Positions 1 through 5,148 of a stretch of 5,148 nt of DNA are shown here, in pieces. The position numbers and the translations under genes were made by a program. This stretch comes from Ruminococcaceae bacterium UBA6855 (GTDB lineage: Bacteria; Bacillota; Clostridia; Oscillospirales; Acutalibacteraceae): assembly GCA_002451755.1 (NCBI GenBank), contig DKDF01000110.1, positions 1 to 5,148 of the forward strand. Reading direction: 5' to 3'. Each line of letters starts with the position of its first letter. Position 1 is the stretch's first letter. The notes under the pieces are model-generated. The model made no database searches. It saw nothing but the letters and a program-made list of their open reading frames with translations, and was not told the DNA's origin.

Positions 1-51
<51 letters not shown>

Positions 52-270
52 TCGTATCATATCCGCCTAAGCGGCTACAATCAATTTCAGAGCTTGTTCT
101 GCTCTTTTTTACCAAGAAACTTTCGTTTCCCGGAATTACTTTTTGCGTCTTTTATGACGCGAATCTCAGGGTTCCTTGTTTCTTTCGTTGTTTAATTTTC
201 AAGGTACTCGGCACTCTCATTTCCGAACGTTCTGCGCTCTCGCGCTGTCCCGTCCCTCAAGTGCTCGACT
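52..270 (-). other. rRNA operon leader with small hairpins
   Basis: This is the transcribed leader between the P2 promoter and the 16S gene; I see no credible protein gene in it. Short inverted repeats can be seen: GCGTC/GACGC at 145-149 and 156-160, GAAAC/GTTTC at 116-120 and 125-129, AGAGC/GCTCT at 89-93 and 101-105, and CCGC/GCGG at 63-66 and 71-74, the last just ahead of the mature 16S end. Such leaders usually hold antitermination signals and sequences that pair with the region after 16S to form the RNase III processing stem. The downstream partner is outside the window, so the processing stem cannot be confirmed. Confidence 0.7.
188..207 (-). promoter_or_regulatory. boxA-like rRNA antitermination segment
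   Basis: On the minus strand this reads GTACCTTGAAAATTAAACAA. It resembles the (T)CTTTGAAAACT stretch found in rRNA leaders of Bacillus and related Firmicutes, where boxA binds NusB/NusE to prevent premature termination of rRNA synthesis. The match is by resemblance and position only, about 140 nt ahead of 16S. An alternative is that this is only part of a leader processing structure: CCTTG here can also pair with CAAGG on the same RNA, from bases 178-174. Confidence 0.4.
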
Positions 271-299
271 ATATTACCACTCCCAGCTCCTTTTGTCAA
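271..299 (-). promoter_or_regulatory. rRNA promoter P2
   Basis: On the minus strand there is a perfect -35 box TTGACA (299-294), a 17-bp spacer, and a -10 box TAATAT (276-271, 4 of 6 to consensus). Transcription would begin near base 264. The DNA just upstream of the -35 (about 300-330) is rich in A and T runs on the minus strand, as expected of an UP element that contacts the RNA polymerase alpha subunit. It is the promoter nearer the 16S gene of a tandem pair. Confidence 0.8.
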
Positions 300-375
300 C
301 ACCTTTTTCCAACTTTTTTAACCTTTTTATCAACTTCTTTTACACTTATCCGGGCGTTCAGTGGCGTTGGGCGTT

Positions 376-404
376 ATTATATATACATTAATAACAACTG
401 TCGA
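376..404 (-). promoter_or_regulatory. rRNA promoter P1
   Basis: On the minus strand there is a -35 box TCGACA (404-399, 5 of 6), a 17-bp spacer, and a perfect -10 box TATAAT (381-376). Transcription would start near base 368. With P2 about 105 bp closer to the gene this makes a tandem P1/P2 arrangement, common for rRNA operons. Its -35 box lies only 11 bp from the -35 box of the divergent leucine promoter. Confidence 0.75.
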
Positions 405-415
405 TTCACCCACCC

Positions 416-443
416 TTGACAAATCACCGAGATTTGGTATAAT
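416..443 (+). promoter_or_regulatory. leuA T-box promoter (SigA type, extended -10)
   Basis: A perfect -35 box TTGACA (416-421) and perfect -10 box TATAAT (438-443) are separated by 16 bp. TGG directly before the -10 gives an extended -10 element. The start site should be near base 450, immediately ahead of the first T-box helix. A consensus promoter of this kind suits T-box genes, because control happens afterwards by transcription attenuation rather than at initiation. Confidence 0.88.
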
Positions 444-647
444 TCAACTGCAAAGACTGTGAAGGAAACAAGATCTGCACCCGCGAGCCCAAGAGAGCCG
501 CGTTTGCTGAGAGCGGTGCCGCGATGCAGATGTATAGCTCATTCCGGAGTCGATCGCCTCAAAGTCCGCGGATGTATAGGGCGATCCGTCTGGCAGCGTT
601 ACATGCCGGGTCTTATCAGAGACCTCTGAGGGCGTTTTCGCCGAATT

Positions 648-678
648 AGGGTGGTACCGTGTGAAGCTTCACACCCCT
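648..678 (+). promoter_or_regulatory. T-box antiterminator helix
   Basis: AGGG (648-651) pairs with CCCT (675-678), and GTGTGA (659-664) pairs with TCACAC (669-674) around an AGCT loop. This leaves a 7-base bulge, TGGTACC (652-658), on the 5' side. It is the classic T-box antiterminator, whose bulge holds the free 3' end of uncharged tRNA. It uses bases 671-678, which the terminator also needs, so only one of the two structures can form. Confidence 0.88.
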
Positions 679-707
679 ATGCTTTTTGCGTAGGGGTGTT
701 TTATTTT
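671..707 (+). terminator. T-box intrinsic terminator
   Basis: A 12-bp stem joins 671-682 to 688-699 (ACACCCCTA with TAGGGGTGT, extended by TGC with GCG including one G-U pair) around a TTTTT loop. A T-rich tract to 707 follows. It stops transcription before leuA when tRNA-Leu is charged, and it overlaps the antiterminator by eight bases. Confidence 0.93.
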
Positions 708-721
708 GGGAGGTTTTCAAA

Positions 722-2410
722 ATGAAAGAGGGCTGCAAAAAATACATACCGTTCAAGCCTGTTGAGCTTGAATCGCGCACATGGCCGTGCAATAAAATCG
801 AGCGCGCGCCGACATGGTGCAGTGTCGATCTCAGAGACGGCAATCAGGCGCTCATCGATCCGATGAACCTGCCGGAAAAGCTGGAGATGTTCAAGACGCT
901 CTGCGCCATTGGTATAAAGGAGATCGAAGTCGGGTTCCCGTCGGCAAGCGAGACGGAATATGAGATACTCCGTGCGCTGATAGACGGCGGATATATCCCG
1001 GACGACGTGAAGATACAGGTGCTTGTGCAGTCGCGCGAGCATCTTATAAGAAAGACTTTCGAGGCGATAAAGGGCGCCAAGAATGTCATCTTCCATTTCT
1101 ATAACTCCACCTCCGCTTTGCAGAGAAAAGTCGTGTTCAACACAGACAAGCAGGGCGTTACTGATATTGCCGTCAACGCGGCAAAGCTCATAAAGCAGCT
1201 CGGCGACGAGGCAAAAGCTGACGGCACAAACATTATATATGAATATTCGCCCGAGAGCTTCATGGGCACGGAGACGGACTTTGCCGCAGACATCTGCGCG
1301 GCGGTCATGGACGCGCTCGGCGCGGACGAGGACAACAAAGTGATACTGAATCTCCCCTCGACAGTCGAGAGCAGCACGCCGAATCTTTTCGCGGATCAGA
1401 TAGAATATTTCTGCCGCTGTCTCCCCCACCGCGAAAATGCAATAATCAGTCTGCACCCGCACAACGACCGCGGAACGGCAGTCGCCGCGGCGGAGCTCGG
1501 TATGCTCGCGGGGGCTGAAAGAATCGAGGGCACGCTCTTCGGAAACGGCGAGCGGACGGGAAATGTCGATCTCATAACCCTCGCGCTCAATCTTTATACT
1601 CAGGGCATCGACCCGGAGCTTGATCTGCACGACATAAACGCGATAAAAGACATATACGAGCGCACGACGCATATGCACGTTGAGCCGCGGCATCCGTACT
1701 CTGGCGAGCTTGTTTTCACCGCGTTCTCGGGTTCGCATCAGGACGCGATAAACAAGGGCGAGCAGTATATGAAAGACCACGGCGGCGACTACTGGGAAGT
1801 GCCGTATCTTCCGATAGACCCGTCCGATCTCGGACGCGAATATGAGCCGATAATCCGCATCAACAGCCAGTCCGGCAAGGGCGGCGCAGCATTCATAATG
1901 GCGAACAACTTCGGCTACAATCTGCCAAAGGCGATGCATCCCGAATTCGGTCGTGCGGTCAAGCACTACTGTGACGAGGTCGGCAGGGAGATAAGCGCGG
2001 ACGAGGTCATGGAGCTGTTCAGGCGCGAATACATCGACATTCACGGTCCCTATTCGCTTATCAGCCACAAATTCTACGAAGAGAACGAGGTCAATGACAC
2101 CTCGCCGAAGGTCAGGTTTGAGGGCGTGCTCCGTCACGACGGAGACGGAGACAGAAAAATCGTCGGCAAAGGTAACGGTCCTATCGACGCATTCTTCAAC
2201 GCGCTCGCGACAGTCGGCGTGACGGGATACAGCTTCGTCGACTACTCAGAGCACGCCATATCGATAGGCTCGGACGCAAAGGCCGTCTCCTACATTCACC
2301 TCACCTCGCCTGCCGGCAAGCAGCTGTTCGGCGTCGGCATATCACACAACATCAACTACGCTTCGATACGCGGCATACTCTGCGCAATAAACAGATCACT
2401 CAGAAAGTAA
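722..2410 (+). CDS. leuA: 2-isopropylmalate synthase, long class
   Basis: This enzyme condenses acetyl-CoA with 2-oxoisovalerate to 2-isopropylmalate, the first committed step of leucine synthesis in the cytoplasm. The ATG at 722 is chosen because GGGAGG (708-713) sits 8 bases before it; an upstream in-frame TTG falls inside the terminator. The product is 562 residues. The N-terminal TIM barrel shows LRDGNQ (37-42), GFPSASETE (71-79), HPHND (245-249) and GNGERTGN (274-281). The metal ligands expected from the family are D39, H245, H247 and N281. SGKGG (384-388) marks the linker region, and the C-terminal leucine-binding regulatory domain (about 430-562) contains GNGPIDAF (484-491). Length and the WCSVDLRDGNQ start motif fit the class shared with fungi and actinobacteria rather than the E. 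coli type. Leucine feedback inhibition is expected from the intact regulatory domain. All key residues are present. Confidence 0.96.
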   Translation: MKEGCKKYIPFKPVELESRTWPCNKIERAPTWCSVDLRDGNQALIDPMNLPEKLEMFKTLCAIGIKEIEVGFPSASETEYEILRALIDGGYIPDDVKIQVLVQSREHLIRKTFEAIKGAKNVIFHFYNSTSALQRKVVFNTDKQGVTDIAVNAAKLIKQLGDEAKADGTNIIYEYSPESFMGTETDFAADICAAVMDALGADEDNKVILNLPSTVESSTPNLFADQIEYFCRCLPHRENAIISLHPHNDRGTAVAAAELGMLAGAERIEGTLFGNGERTGNVDLITLALNLYTQGIDPELDLHDINAIKDIYERTTHMHVEPRHPYSGELVFTAFSGSHQDAINKGEQYMKDHGGDYWEVPYLPIDPSDLGREYEPIIRINSQSGKGGAAFIMANNFGYNLPKAMHPEFGRAVKHYCDEVGREISADEVMELFRREYIDIHGPYSLISHKFYEENEVNDTSPKVRFEGVLRHDGDGDRKIVGKGNGPIDAFFNALATVGVTGYSFVDYSEHAISIGSDAKAVSYIHLTSPAGKQLFGVGISHNINYASIRGILCAINRSLRK

Positions 2411-2420
2411 GGGCAAAGAC

Positions 2421-3215
2421 ATGGAACTGAAAAATTTTCACACTCACACAACATACTGCGACGGAAAGAACACCGCAGAAGAAATGATTCTTGCCGCAAT
2501 AAATCAGGGCTTCACAGCGCTCGGGTTCTCCGGCCATTCGCACACATCGATTGACCCGTCATATTGCATGACGACAGATGAGACGCGCAGATATATAGAC
2601 GAGCTCAAAGCCCTGCGCGAAAAATATGCAGACAAGATCAGGATATACATCGGTCTTGAAGCAGATCTTTACACAGACGAGACCGATCTGTCGGAGTTCG
2701 ACTACACGATCGGTTCGGTTCACTATGTGAAGGCGGGAGATGTTTATGTCCCCGTTGACGAATCGCCGGCGCAGCACCAAATTGACTATGTCAACAAATA
2801 TTTCGGCGGCTCATTTATAAGCTTTTCGCAGGCATATTATGAAAATGTCGCGAAGCTCGGAGAGAAAATAAATCCGTCGTTCATCGGGCATTTTGATCTT
2901 GTGACAAAGTTCAACGAGAACGACTGCCTGTTTTCGACAAAAGACCCACGATATATTGAGGCATGGCAGGCTGCCGCAGATGAGCTGCTGAAGCTCAAGG
3001 TGCCGTTCGAGATAAACACCGGAGCTATCGCAAGAAACTGCCGCGTGACTCCCTACCCAGCTTTGGACATTGCCGAGTACATCACCGAGCGCGGAGGCGA
3101 GTTCATTCTCTCCTCCGACTGCCACGATTCGGATTTTCTCAGCTGCGGATTTGACGAATGTCTCAAGAGATATTCAAACTGCCGCATAGTTGATTTTGAA
3201 GAAAGGCTGAAATAA
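2421..3215 (+). CDS. PHP-family phosphohydrolase, histidinol-phosphatase-like
   Basis: This 264-residue cytoplasmic protein belongs to the PHP metal-dependent phosphoesterases, closest by pattern to the HisJ/HisK histidinol-phosphatases that convert histidinol phosphate to histidinol. Likely metal ligands are H7 and H9 (HTHTTYCDG), D14, H39 (GFSGHSH), E80 (GLEAD), H101 (SVHY), H157 (GHFDLVTKF), D233 and H235 (SSDCHDSD), a full set for the family. The length is typical of HisJ. It starts 10 bases after the leuA stop, with AAGGG (2409-2413) overlapping that stop as a moderate ribosome binding site. It is therefore very likely cotranscribed with leuA under the leucine T-box. No other histidine gene is visible, so the true substrate could be a different phosphate ester. 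The family call is strong; the substrate is inference. Confidence 0.88.
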   Translation: MELKNFHTHTTYCDGKNTAEEMILAAINQGFTALGFSGHSHTSIDPSYCMTTDETRRYIDELKALREKYADKIRIYIGLEADLYTDETDLSEFDYTIGSVHYVKAGDVYVPVDESPAQHQIDYVNKYFGGSFISFSQAYYENVAKLGEKINPSFIGHFDLVTKFNENDCLFSTKDPRYIEAWQAAADELLKLKVPFEINTGAIARNCRVTPYPALDIAEYITERGGEFILSSDCHDSDFLSCGFDECLKRYSNCRIVDFEERLK

Positions 3216-3236
3216 AGCAGCATAAACAAAGCATAA

Positions 3237-3274
3237 AAACGGAGCAGGACGGTATAAACCGCCCTGCTCCGTTT
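3237..3274. terminator. Bidirectional terminator between convergent genes
   Basis: Two arms of 16 bases pair with a single A/C mismatch (3249 and 3262) around a TATAAA loop at 3253-3258: AAACGGAGCAGG pairs with CCTGCTCCGTTT, plus CGG with CCG. On the minus strand the stem runs into TTTTT (3239-3235), a good intrinsic terminator for the zinc-ribbon gene. On the plus strand only GTTTGC follows, so it may stop the leuA operon less efficiently. Confidence 0.88.
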
Positions 3275-3298
3275 GCATAGAACTATATTAAAATATCC

Positions 3299-3562
3299 TT
3301 ATGCGTTGTTTTTTCTCTTCTCAAAGCAAGCGCTGCAATAAACAGGCTTGTCCTCGCTGGGCTTGAAAGGAACTCTTGCGACTCCGCCGCAATCATCGCA
3401 AACTGCCTCGTACATCGTGCTTGCCTTCTTCGCCTGGCGGCAAGCCTTGCAGCGCTGCGGCTCGTTTACAAAGCCTTTCTCAGCATAGAACTCCTGCTCG
3501 CCGGCCGTGAAAACGAATTCCTTATGGCAGTCTTTGCAGATGAGAGTCTTGTCTTCGTACAT
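3299..3562 (-). CDS. Small double zinc-ribbon protein
   Basis: The 87-residue product has four CxxC pairs: C9/C12, C38/C41, C55/C58 and C76/C79. These form two likely four-cysteine zinc ribbons, and the second has exactly 17 residues between its pairs (CxxC-x17-CxxC, a recognised small-domain pattern). There is no signal peptide or membrane segment, so it is probably cytoplasmic. The start at 3562 is chosen because GTGAGG (minus strand, about 3576-3571) gives a good ribosome binding site and the cysteine domain begins right after it. The longer reading to 3610 would translate through the tRNA-like element and is unlikely. It lies downstream of the sigma factor gene on the same strand and ends just before a strong terminator. 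Zinc binding is well supported; the cellular role is unknown, with nucleic-acid or protein binding both possible. Confidence 0.88.
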   Translation of the reverse strand: MYEDKTLICKDCHKEFVFTAGEQEFYAEKGFVNEPQRCKACRQAKKASTMYEAVCDDCGGVARVPFKPSEDKPVYCSACFEKRKNNA

Positions 3563-3589
3563 TTGTCTAACCTCACTTGATAGTATAGT

Positions 3590-3654
3590 CGCCCCTGGAC
3601 GGAATCGCACCGCCGCCTTTGAACTTCAACGCTCTGCTTTTAAGCTACGCGGGC
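3590..3654 (-). pseudogene. tRNA-like element with collapsed anticodon loop
   Basis: On the minus strand this 65-nt stretch folds like a tRNA. It has acceptor GCCCGCG (3654-3648) against CAGGGGC (3597-3591) with 5 of 7 pairs, then T8 and A9. The D-stem is GCTT/GAGC (3645-3642, 3634-3631) and the five-pair anticodon stem is TTGAA/TTCAA (3629-3625, 3623-3619). The variable loop is AGGC, the T-stem GGCGG/CCGTC (3614-3610, 3602-3598) and the T-loop TGCGATT. Four defects are seen: the anticodon loop is one base, so no anticodon exists; the D-loop AAAAGCA lacks the GG pair; the T-loop has G where position 55 is normally U; and two acceptor pairs are broken. An acceptor starting GCCCCTG would have paired perfectly, which suggests decay from a real tRNA. 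No CCA is encoded. It is either a tRNA remnant or a tRNA-mimic leader of the zinc-ribbon gene. Confidence 0.6.
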
Positions 3655-3690
3655 ATTTATCTGAACAGCGCCGGTCGGATGTATTTGCGA

Positions 3691-4266
3691 TTACCGACGG
3701 CTGTCGGAAGCGAGTTTGCGCCTTATGCGCTGAAGAGCATTGTCAACAGCTTTTGAATTGGTGCCGAGGCGCTCGGCTATTTCTTCATAGCTCAGCTTTT
3801 CCGCTCTGAGAGTCAGAACGCGGCGTTCAAAATCGGTCAGCTTTTCGCTGAGCAGATCTTCAAACCTTGCGTCGTCCTCCTGCGCGGAATATATATTCTG
3901 CGGATCGGCGGAGAAGTCCTGAACCTCTTCCCCGTCGTCGATGTTCTGCATCATGTCCTGCGGGATATTTTTCTGTGCGTTTCTGCTTCTGAGCACGGAG
4001 ATAATACGGTTATTGATGCACGCGGCGGCATATGTTCTGAACGATGCGTTTTTCTTCGGGTCATAGGTATTGACCGCCGTTATGAAGGCTATCATACCCT
4101 CCTGGAAAAGATCGTCCCTGTGGATATCGCCGTTGTTGTACATTGCGGCCTTTGCGCCGGCGAGCGGCGTTATGCGGCTGATGAGCTCCGCCATTGCGGA
4201 ATCATCGCCCGAGGCAGCCATAGAGCAGAGCTGTTCATCGCTGAATTTGCCGAGATCGCGATCCAT
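3691..4266 (-). CDS. sigH: RNA polymerase sigma factor, SigH/Spo0H-like
   Basis: This 191-residue sigma-70 family protein directs RNA polymerase to alternative promoters. Region 2, about residues 52-95, contains DLFQEGMIAF, YDPKKNASFRTYA and CINNRIISVLRSR for core binding and -10 recognition. Region 4, about 140-186, contains the helix-turn-helix LSYEEIAERLGTNSKAVDNALQRIRRKL for -35 recognition. The residues QKNIP and KAVDNALQRIRRKL closely match my recollection of B. subtilis SigH, which controls the transition to stationary phase and early sporulation; at 218 residues SigH is somewhat longer. Region 3 is absent, as in SigH. AAGGAG sits about 6 bases before the ATG at 4266. No anti-sigma gene is adjacent, so control is probably transcriptional or by protein stability. 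The family is certain; orthology to SigH is likely but not proven. Confidence 0.85.
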   Translation of the reverse strand: MDRDLGKFSDEQLCSMAASGDDSAMAELISRITPLAGAKAAMYNNGDIHRDDLFQEGMIAFITAVNTYDPKKNASFRTYAAACINNRIISVLRSRNAQKNIPQDMMQNIDDGEEVQDFSADPQNIYSAQEDDARFEDLLSEKLTDFERRVLTLRAEKLSYEEIAERLGTNSKAVDNALQRIRRKLASDSRR

Positions 4267-4298
4267 ATTCCACTCCTTTGATAAGCATCATTAGGACT

Positions 4299-4326
4299 AT
4301 GATAACAAATTTAAAAATTTTGTCAA
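4299..4326 (-). promoter_or_regulatory. Promoter of the sigma factor gene
   Basis: On the minus strand there is a perfect -35 box TTGACA (4326-4321), a 16-bp spacer, and a -10 box TATCAT (4304-4299, 5 of 6) preceded by TGT, giving an extended -10. Transcription would start near 4292, leaving a leader of about 26 nt that includes the AAGGAG ribosome binding site. This looks like a housekeeping SigA promoter, so the sigma gene need not depend on readthrough from the polymerase gene upstream. The spacer is almost entirely A and T, including the near-palindrome AAATTTTTAAATTT. Confidence 0.75.
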
Positions 4327-4379
4327 CATTTTTTCGTGCAATTTCATCATTTTTTGGCGCAAATTTTATGAAAATATAA

Positions 4380-5148
4380 CTATTTTTTATCTTTTGATTC
4401 TTTTTGCTCATTATTGAGCTGAGACGCGCGTCTGATTATCTGCTTGCCGTACTTGTCCCTCAGACCGTCGACGCGGCTGCCGAGCTGTTCCATGCTGTCG
4501 GCGTGAGTCTGGTCGAAGTCAAATGAGAGCTGAAAGCCCTCATCCTCGCCGACAAGGTCGCAGGCGGTCATGCCAACAAGGCGTGCGGGCACGCGCAGGG
4601 CGTTATTCGAGCGGACAAGCCCTATCGCCGCCGAAAGAAGCTCATCGGCGATGCGGGTCGGATTTGAAAGCTTTTTCTGATACTGCGAAGTTTTGAAAGT
4701 ATTGTCTTTTATCTGCACCTGAACCGCACCGGCGAGCATCCCCTCGCGGCGCAGCTTCGAGGATATATCATCGGCAAGCTCGGCGAAAATTCCGCGCACG
4801 CGCAGAGCGTCTGTAACATCTTCGGGCAGAGTCACGCTGCGTCCGATGCTTTTAGGCGCGGGCTTGTCGCCGTAACGGCGGACGGGGTCGCAGTCGAGCC
4901 CTCGGACAGCTTTCAGAAGATAATCTCCCGGCTTGCCGAGCAGTTGCTTGACAAGCTCATTTGATGCGGAGGCGAGGTCGCCGATAGTGAATATGCCGAC
5001 CGAAAAGAGCTTGTCGCGCGTTGATCCGCCGACGCCCATAAGCTCCGTCACCGGGCGCGGATAGAGCTTTTCTTTATAGTCACTGCGGTTCGCCGAAAAT
5101 ATGCCGTTTGGCTTATTGATATCGCTTGAAAGCTTTGAAAAAAATTTG
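4380..5148 (-). CDS. dinB: Y-family DNA polymerase (DinB/Pol IV-like), C-terminal part
   Basis: This is a translesion DNA polymerase that copies past damaged bases. The frame is open to the right edge, so the N-terminal part, including the catalytic palm, is outside the window; 255 residues are visible, and family members are usually about 350-420. The first visible residues, FSKLSSDINKPNGIF, fit the end of the palm. Next is the thumb helix-hairpin-helix region around MGVGGSTRDKL, then the little-finger domain beginning near KSIGRSVTLPED. QLSFDF near the end resembles the QL-S/D-LF motif that docks Y-family polymerases to the sliding clamp. The tail is lysine and glutamate rich and ends at TAG. 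The GTG at 5051 is internal, not a start. The gene is followed by 113 bp with no convincing terminator. It could be an UmuC-like paralogue rather than true DinB. Confidence 0.9.
   Translation of the reverse strand, partial: KFFSKLSSDINKPNGIFSANRSDYKEKLYPRPVTELMGVGGSTRDKLFSVGIFTIGDLASASNELVKQLLGKPGDYLLKAVRGLDCDPVRRYGDKPAPKSIGRSVTLPEDVTDALRVRGIFAELADDISSKLRREGMLAGAVQVQIKDNTFKTSQYQKKLSNPTRIADELLSAAIGLVRSNNALRVPARLVGMTACDLVGEDEGFQLSFDFDQTHADSMEQLGSRVDGLRDKYGKQIIRRASQLNNEQKESKDKK

Larger units (their letters stand above)
450..707 (+). promoter_or_regulatory. Leucine T-box riboswitch upstream of leuA
   Basis: This leader senses uncharged tRNA-Leu and lets transcription continue into leuA when leucine is scarce. 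Stem I closes with GACT/AGTC (455-458, 548-551), GGAA/TTCC (464-467, 542-545) and ATCTGCA/TGCAGAT (473-479, 525-531). An AAGAGAG segment at 491-497 fits the AG bulge, and CCGC/GCGG (498-501, 512-515) fits the distal helix. On the 3' side of the specifier loop lies CTC at 538-540 followed by A, a leucine codon. Further helices are GATCGCC/GGCGATC (552-558, 580-586), GGCA/TGCC (592-595, 604-607) and GGTCT/AGACC (609-613, 620-624). The T-box sequence AGGGTGGTACCGTG is at 648-661. Its TGGT (652-655) would pair with an ACCA tRNA end, matching the A discriminator base of tRNA-Leu. Sequence and target gene agree, so the leucine assignment is firm. Confidence 0.95.

Noticed and set aside
176..391. A 71-codon plus-strand frame in the rRNA leader and promoter region
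   Set aside because: It overlaps two strong minus-strand rRNA promoters and leader hairpins, is rich in F, S and L as expected of translated T-rich DNA, and resembles no known protein.
686..721. N-terminal extension of leuA from an upstream TTG
   Set aside because: The TTG is inside the T-box terminator, has no ribosome binding site, and would translate the GGGAGG site of the ATG start at 722.
701..2137. A 478-codon open frame on the minus strand opposite leuA
   Set aside because: It lies entirely over a well-supported conserved gene, its translation shows no recognisable domain, and its length is explained by leuA codon usage. Its end also falls in the T-box terminator and ribosome binding site.
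3582..3609. Possible minus-strand promoter with TATACT (3587-3582) ahead of the zinc-ribbon gene
   Set aside because: The -10 box is 5 of 6, but at 17-bp spacing the -35 position reads GTGCGA, only 3 of 6, so the evidence is too weak to list.
3563..3610. N-terminal extension of the zinc-ribbon protein upstream of 3562
   Set aside because: It would translate the 3' part of the tRNA-like element, and the internal ATG has a good ribosome binding site directly before the cysteine domain.
3507..3809. A 100-codon plus-strand frame across the zinc-ribbon gene, tRNA-like element and sigma gene end
   Set aside because: It crosses three better-supported minus-strand features and shows no recognisable protein pattern or ribosome binding site.
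4331..4376. Possible terminator after the polymerase gene: TTTCAT with ATGAAA, and near-repeats GTGCAATTT and GCGCAAATTT
   Set aside because: The only stem is six A/T-rich pairs around a long loop, and the near-repeats are direct rather than inverted, so no convincing terminator forms.

Overview
The window looks like chromosomal DNA from a Clostridia-type Firmicute, possibly near the Oscillospiraceae; that rank is inference. Support comes from the 5' end of a 16S rRNA gene with a Gram-positive style leader, a T-box riboswitch, a SigH-type sigma factor, Shine-Dalgarno sites of GGGAGG and AAGGAG type, and moderate GC content with frequent ATA isoleucine codons.

Left part (1-721). The window opens inside a 16S rRNA gene read on the minus strand; only its first ~51 nt are present. 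Its leader (about 52-270) is rich in small hairpins and carries a boxA-like segment. Two tandem promoters, P2 (271-299) and P1 (376-404), drive it. Eleven bases beyond the P1 -35 box starts a divergent plus-strand promoter (416-443). This drives a T-box leader of about 260 nt with a CUC (leucine) specifier, a UGGU tRNA-end-binding bulge, and mutually exclusive antiterminator and terminator helices.

Plus-strand operon (722-3215). The T-box controls leuA, a 562-aa 2-isopropylmalate synthase of the long (fungal/actinobacterial-like) class. Ten bases later comes a 264-aa PHP-family phosphohydrolase resembling histidinol-phosphatase. A strong hairpin (3237-3274) lies between this operon and the converging minus-strand genes.

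Minus-strand genes (5148-3299, read right to left). These are the C-terminal 255 residues of a Y-family DNA polymerase (DinB-like, running off the right edge), a SigH/Spo0H-like sigma factor with its own extended -10 promoter, a tRNA-like element of 65 nt, and an 87-aa double zinc-ribbon protein. The sigma gene, tRNA-like element and zinc-ribbon gene probably share a transcript that ends at the hairpin near 3240.

Most of the window is ordinary core genome. The three most notable points are the tRNA-like element whose anticodon loop appears collapsed to one base, the nearly back-to-back rRNA and leucine promoters, and the placement of a PHP phosphatase under leucine T-box control. I did not see a clearly new multi-gene system.
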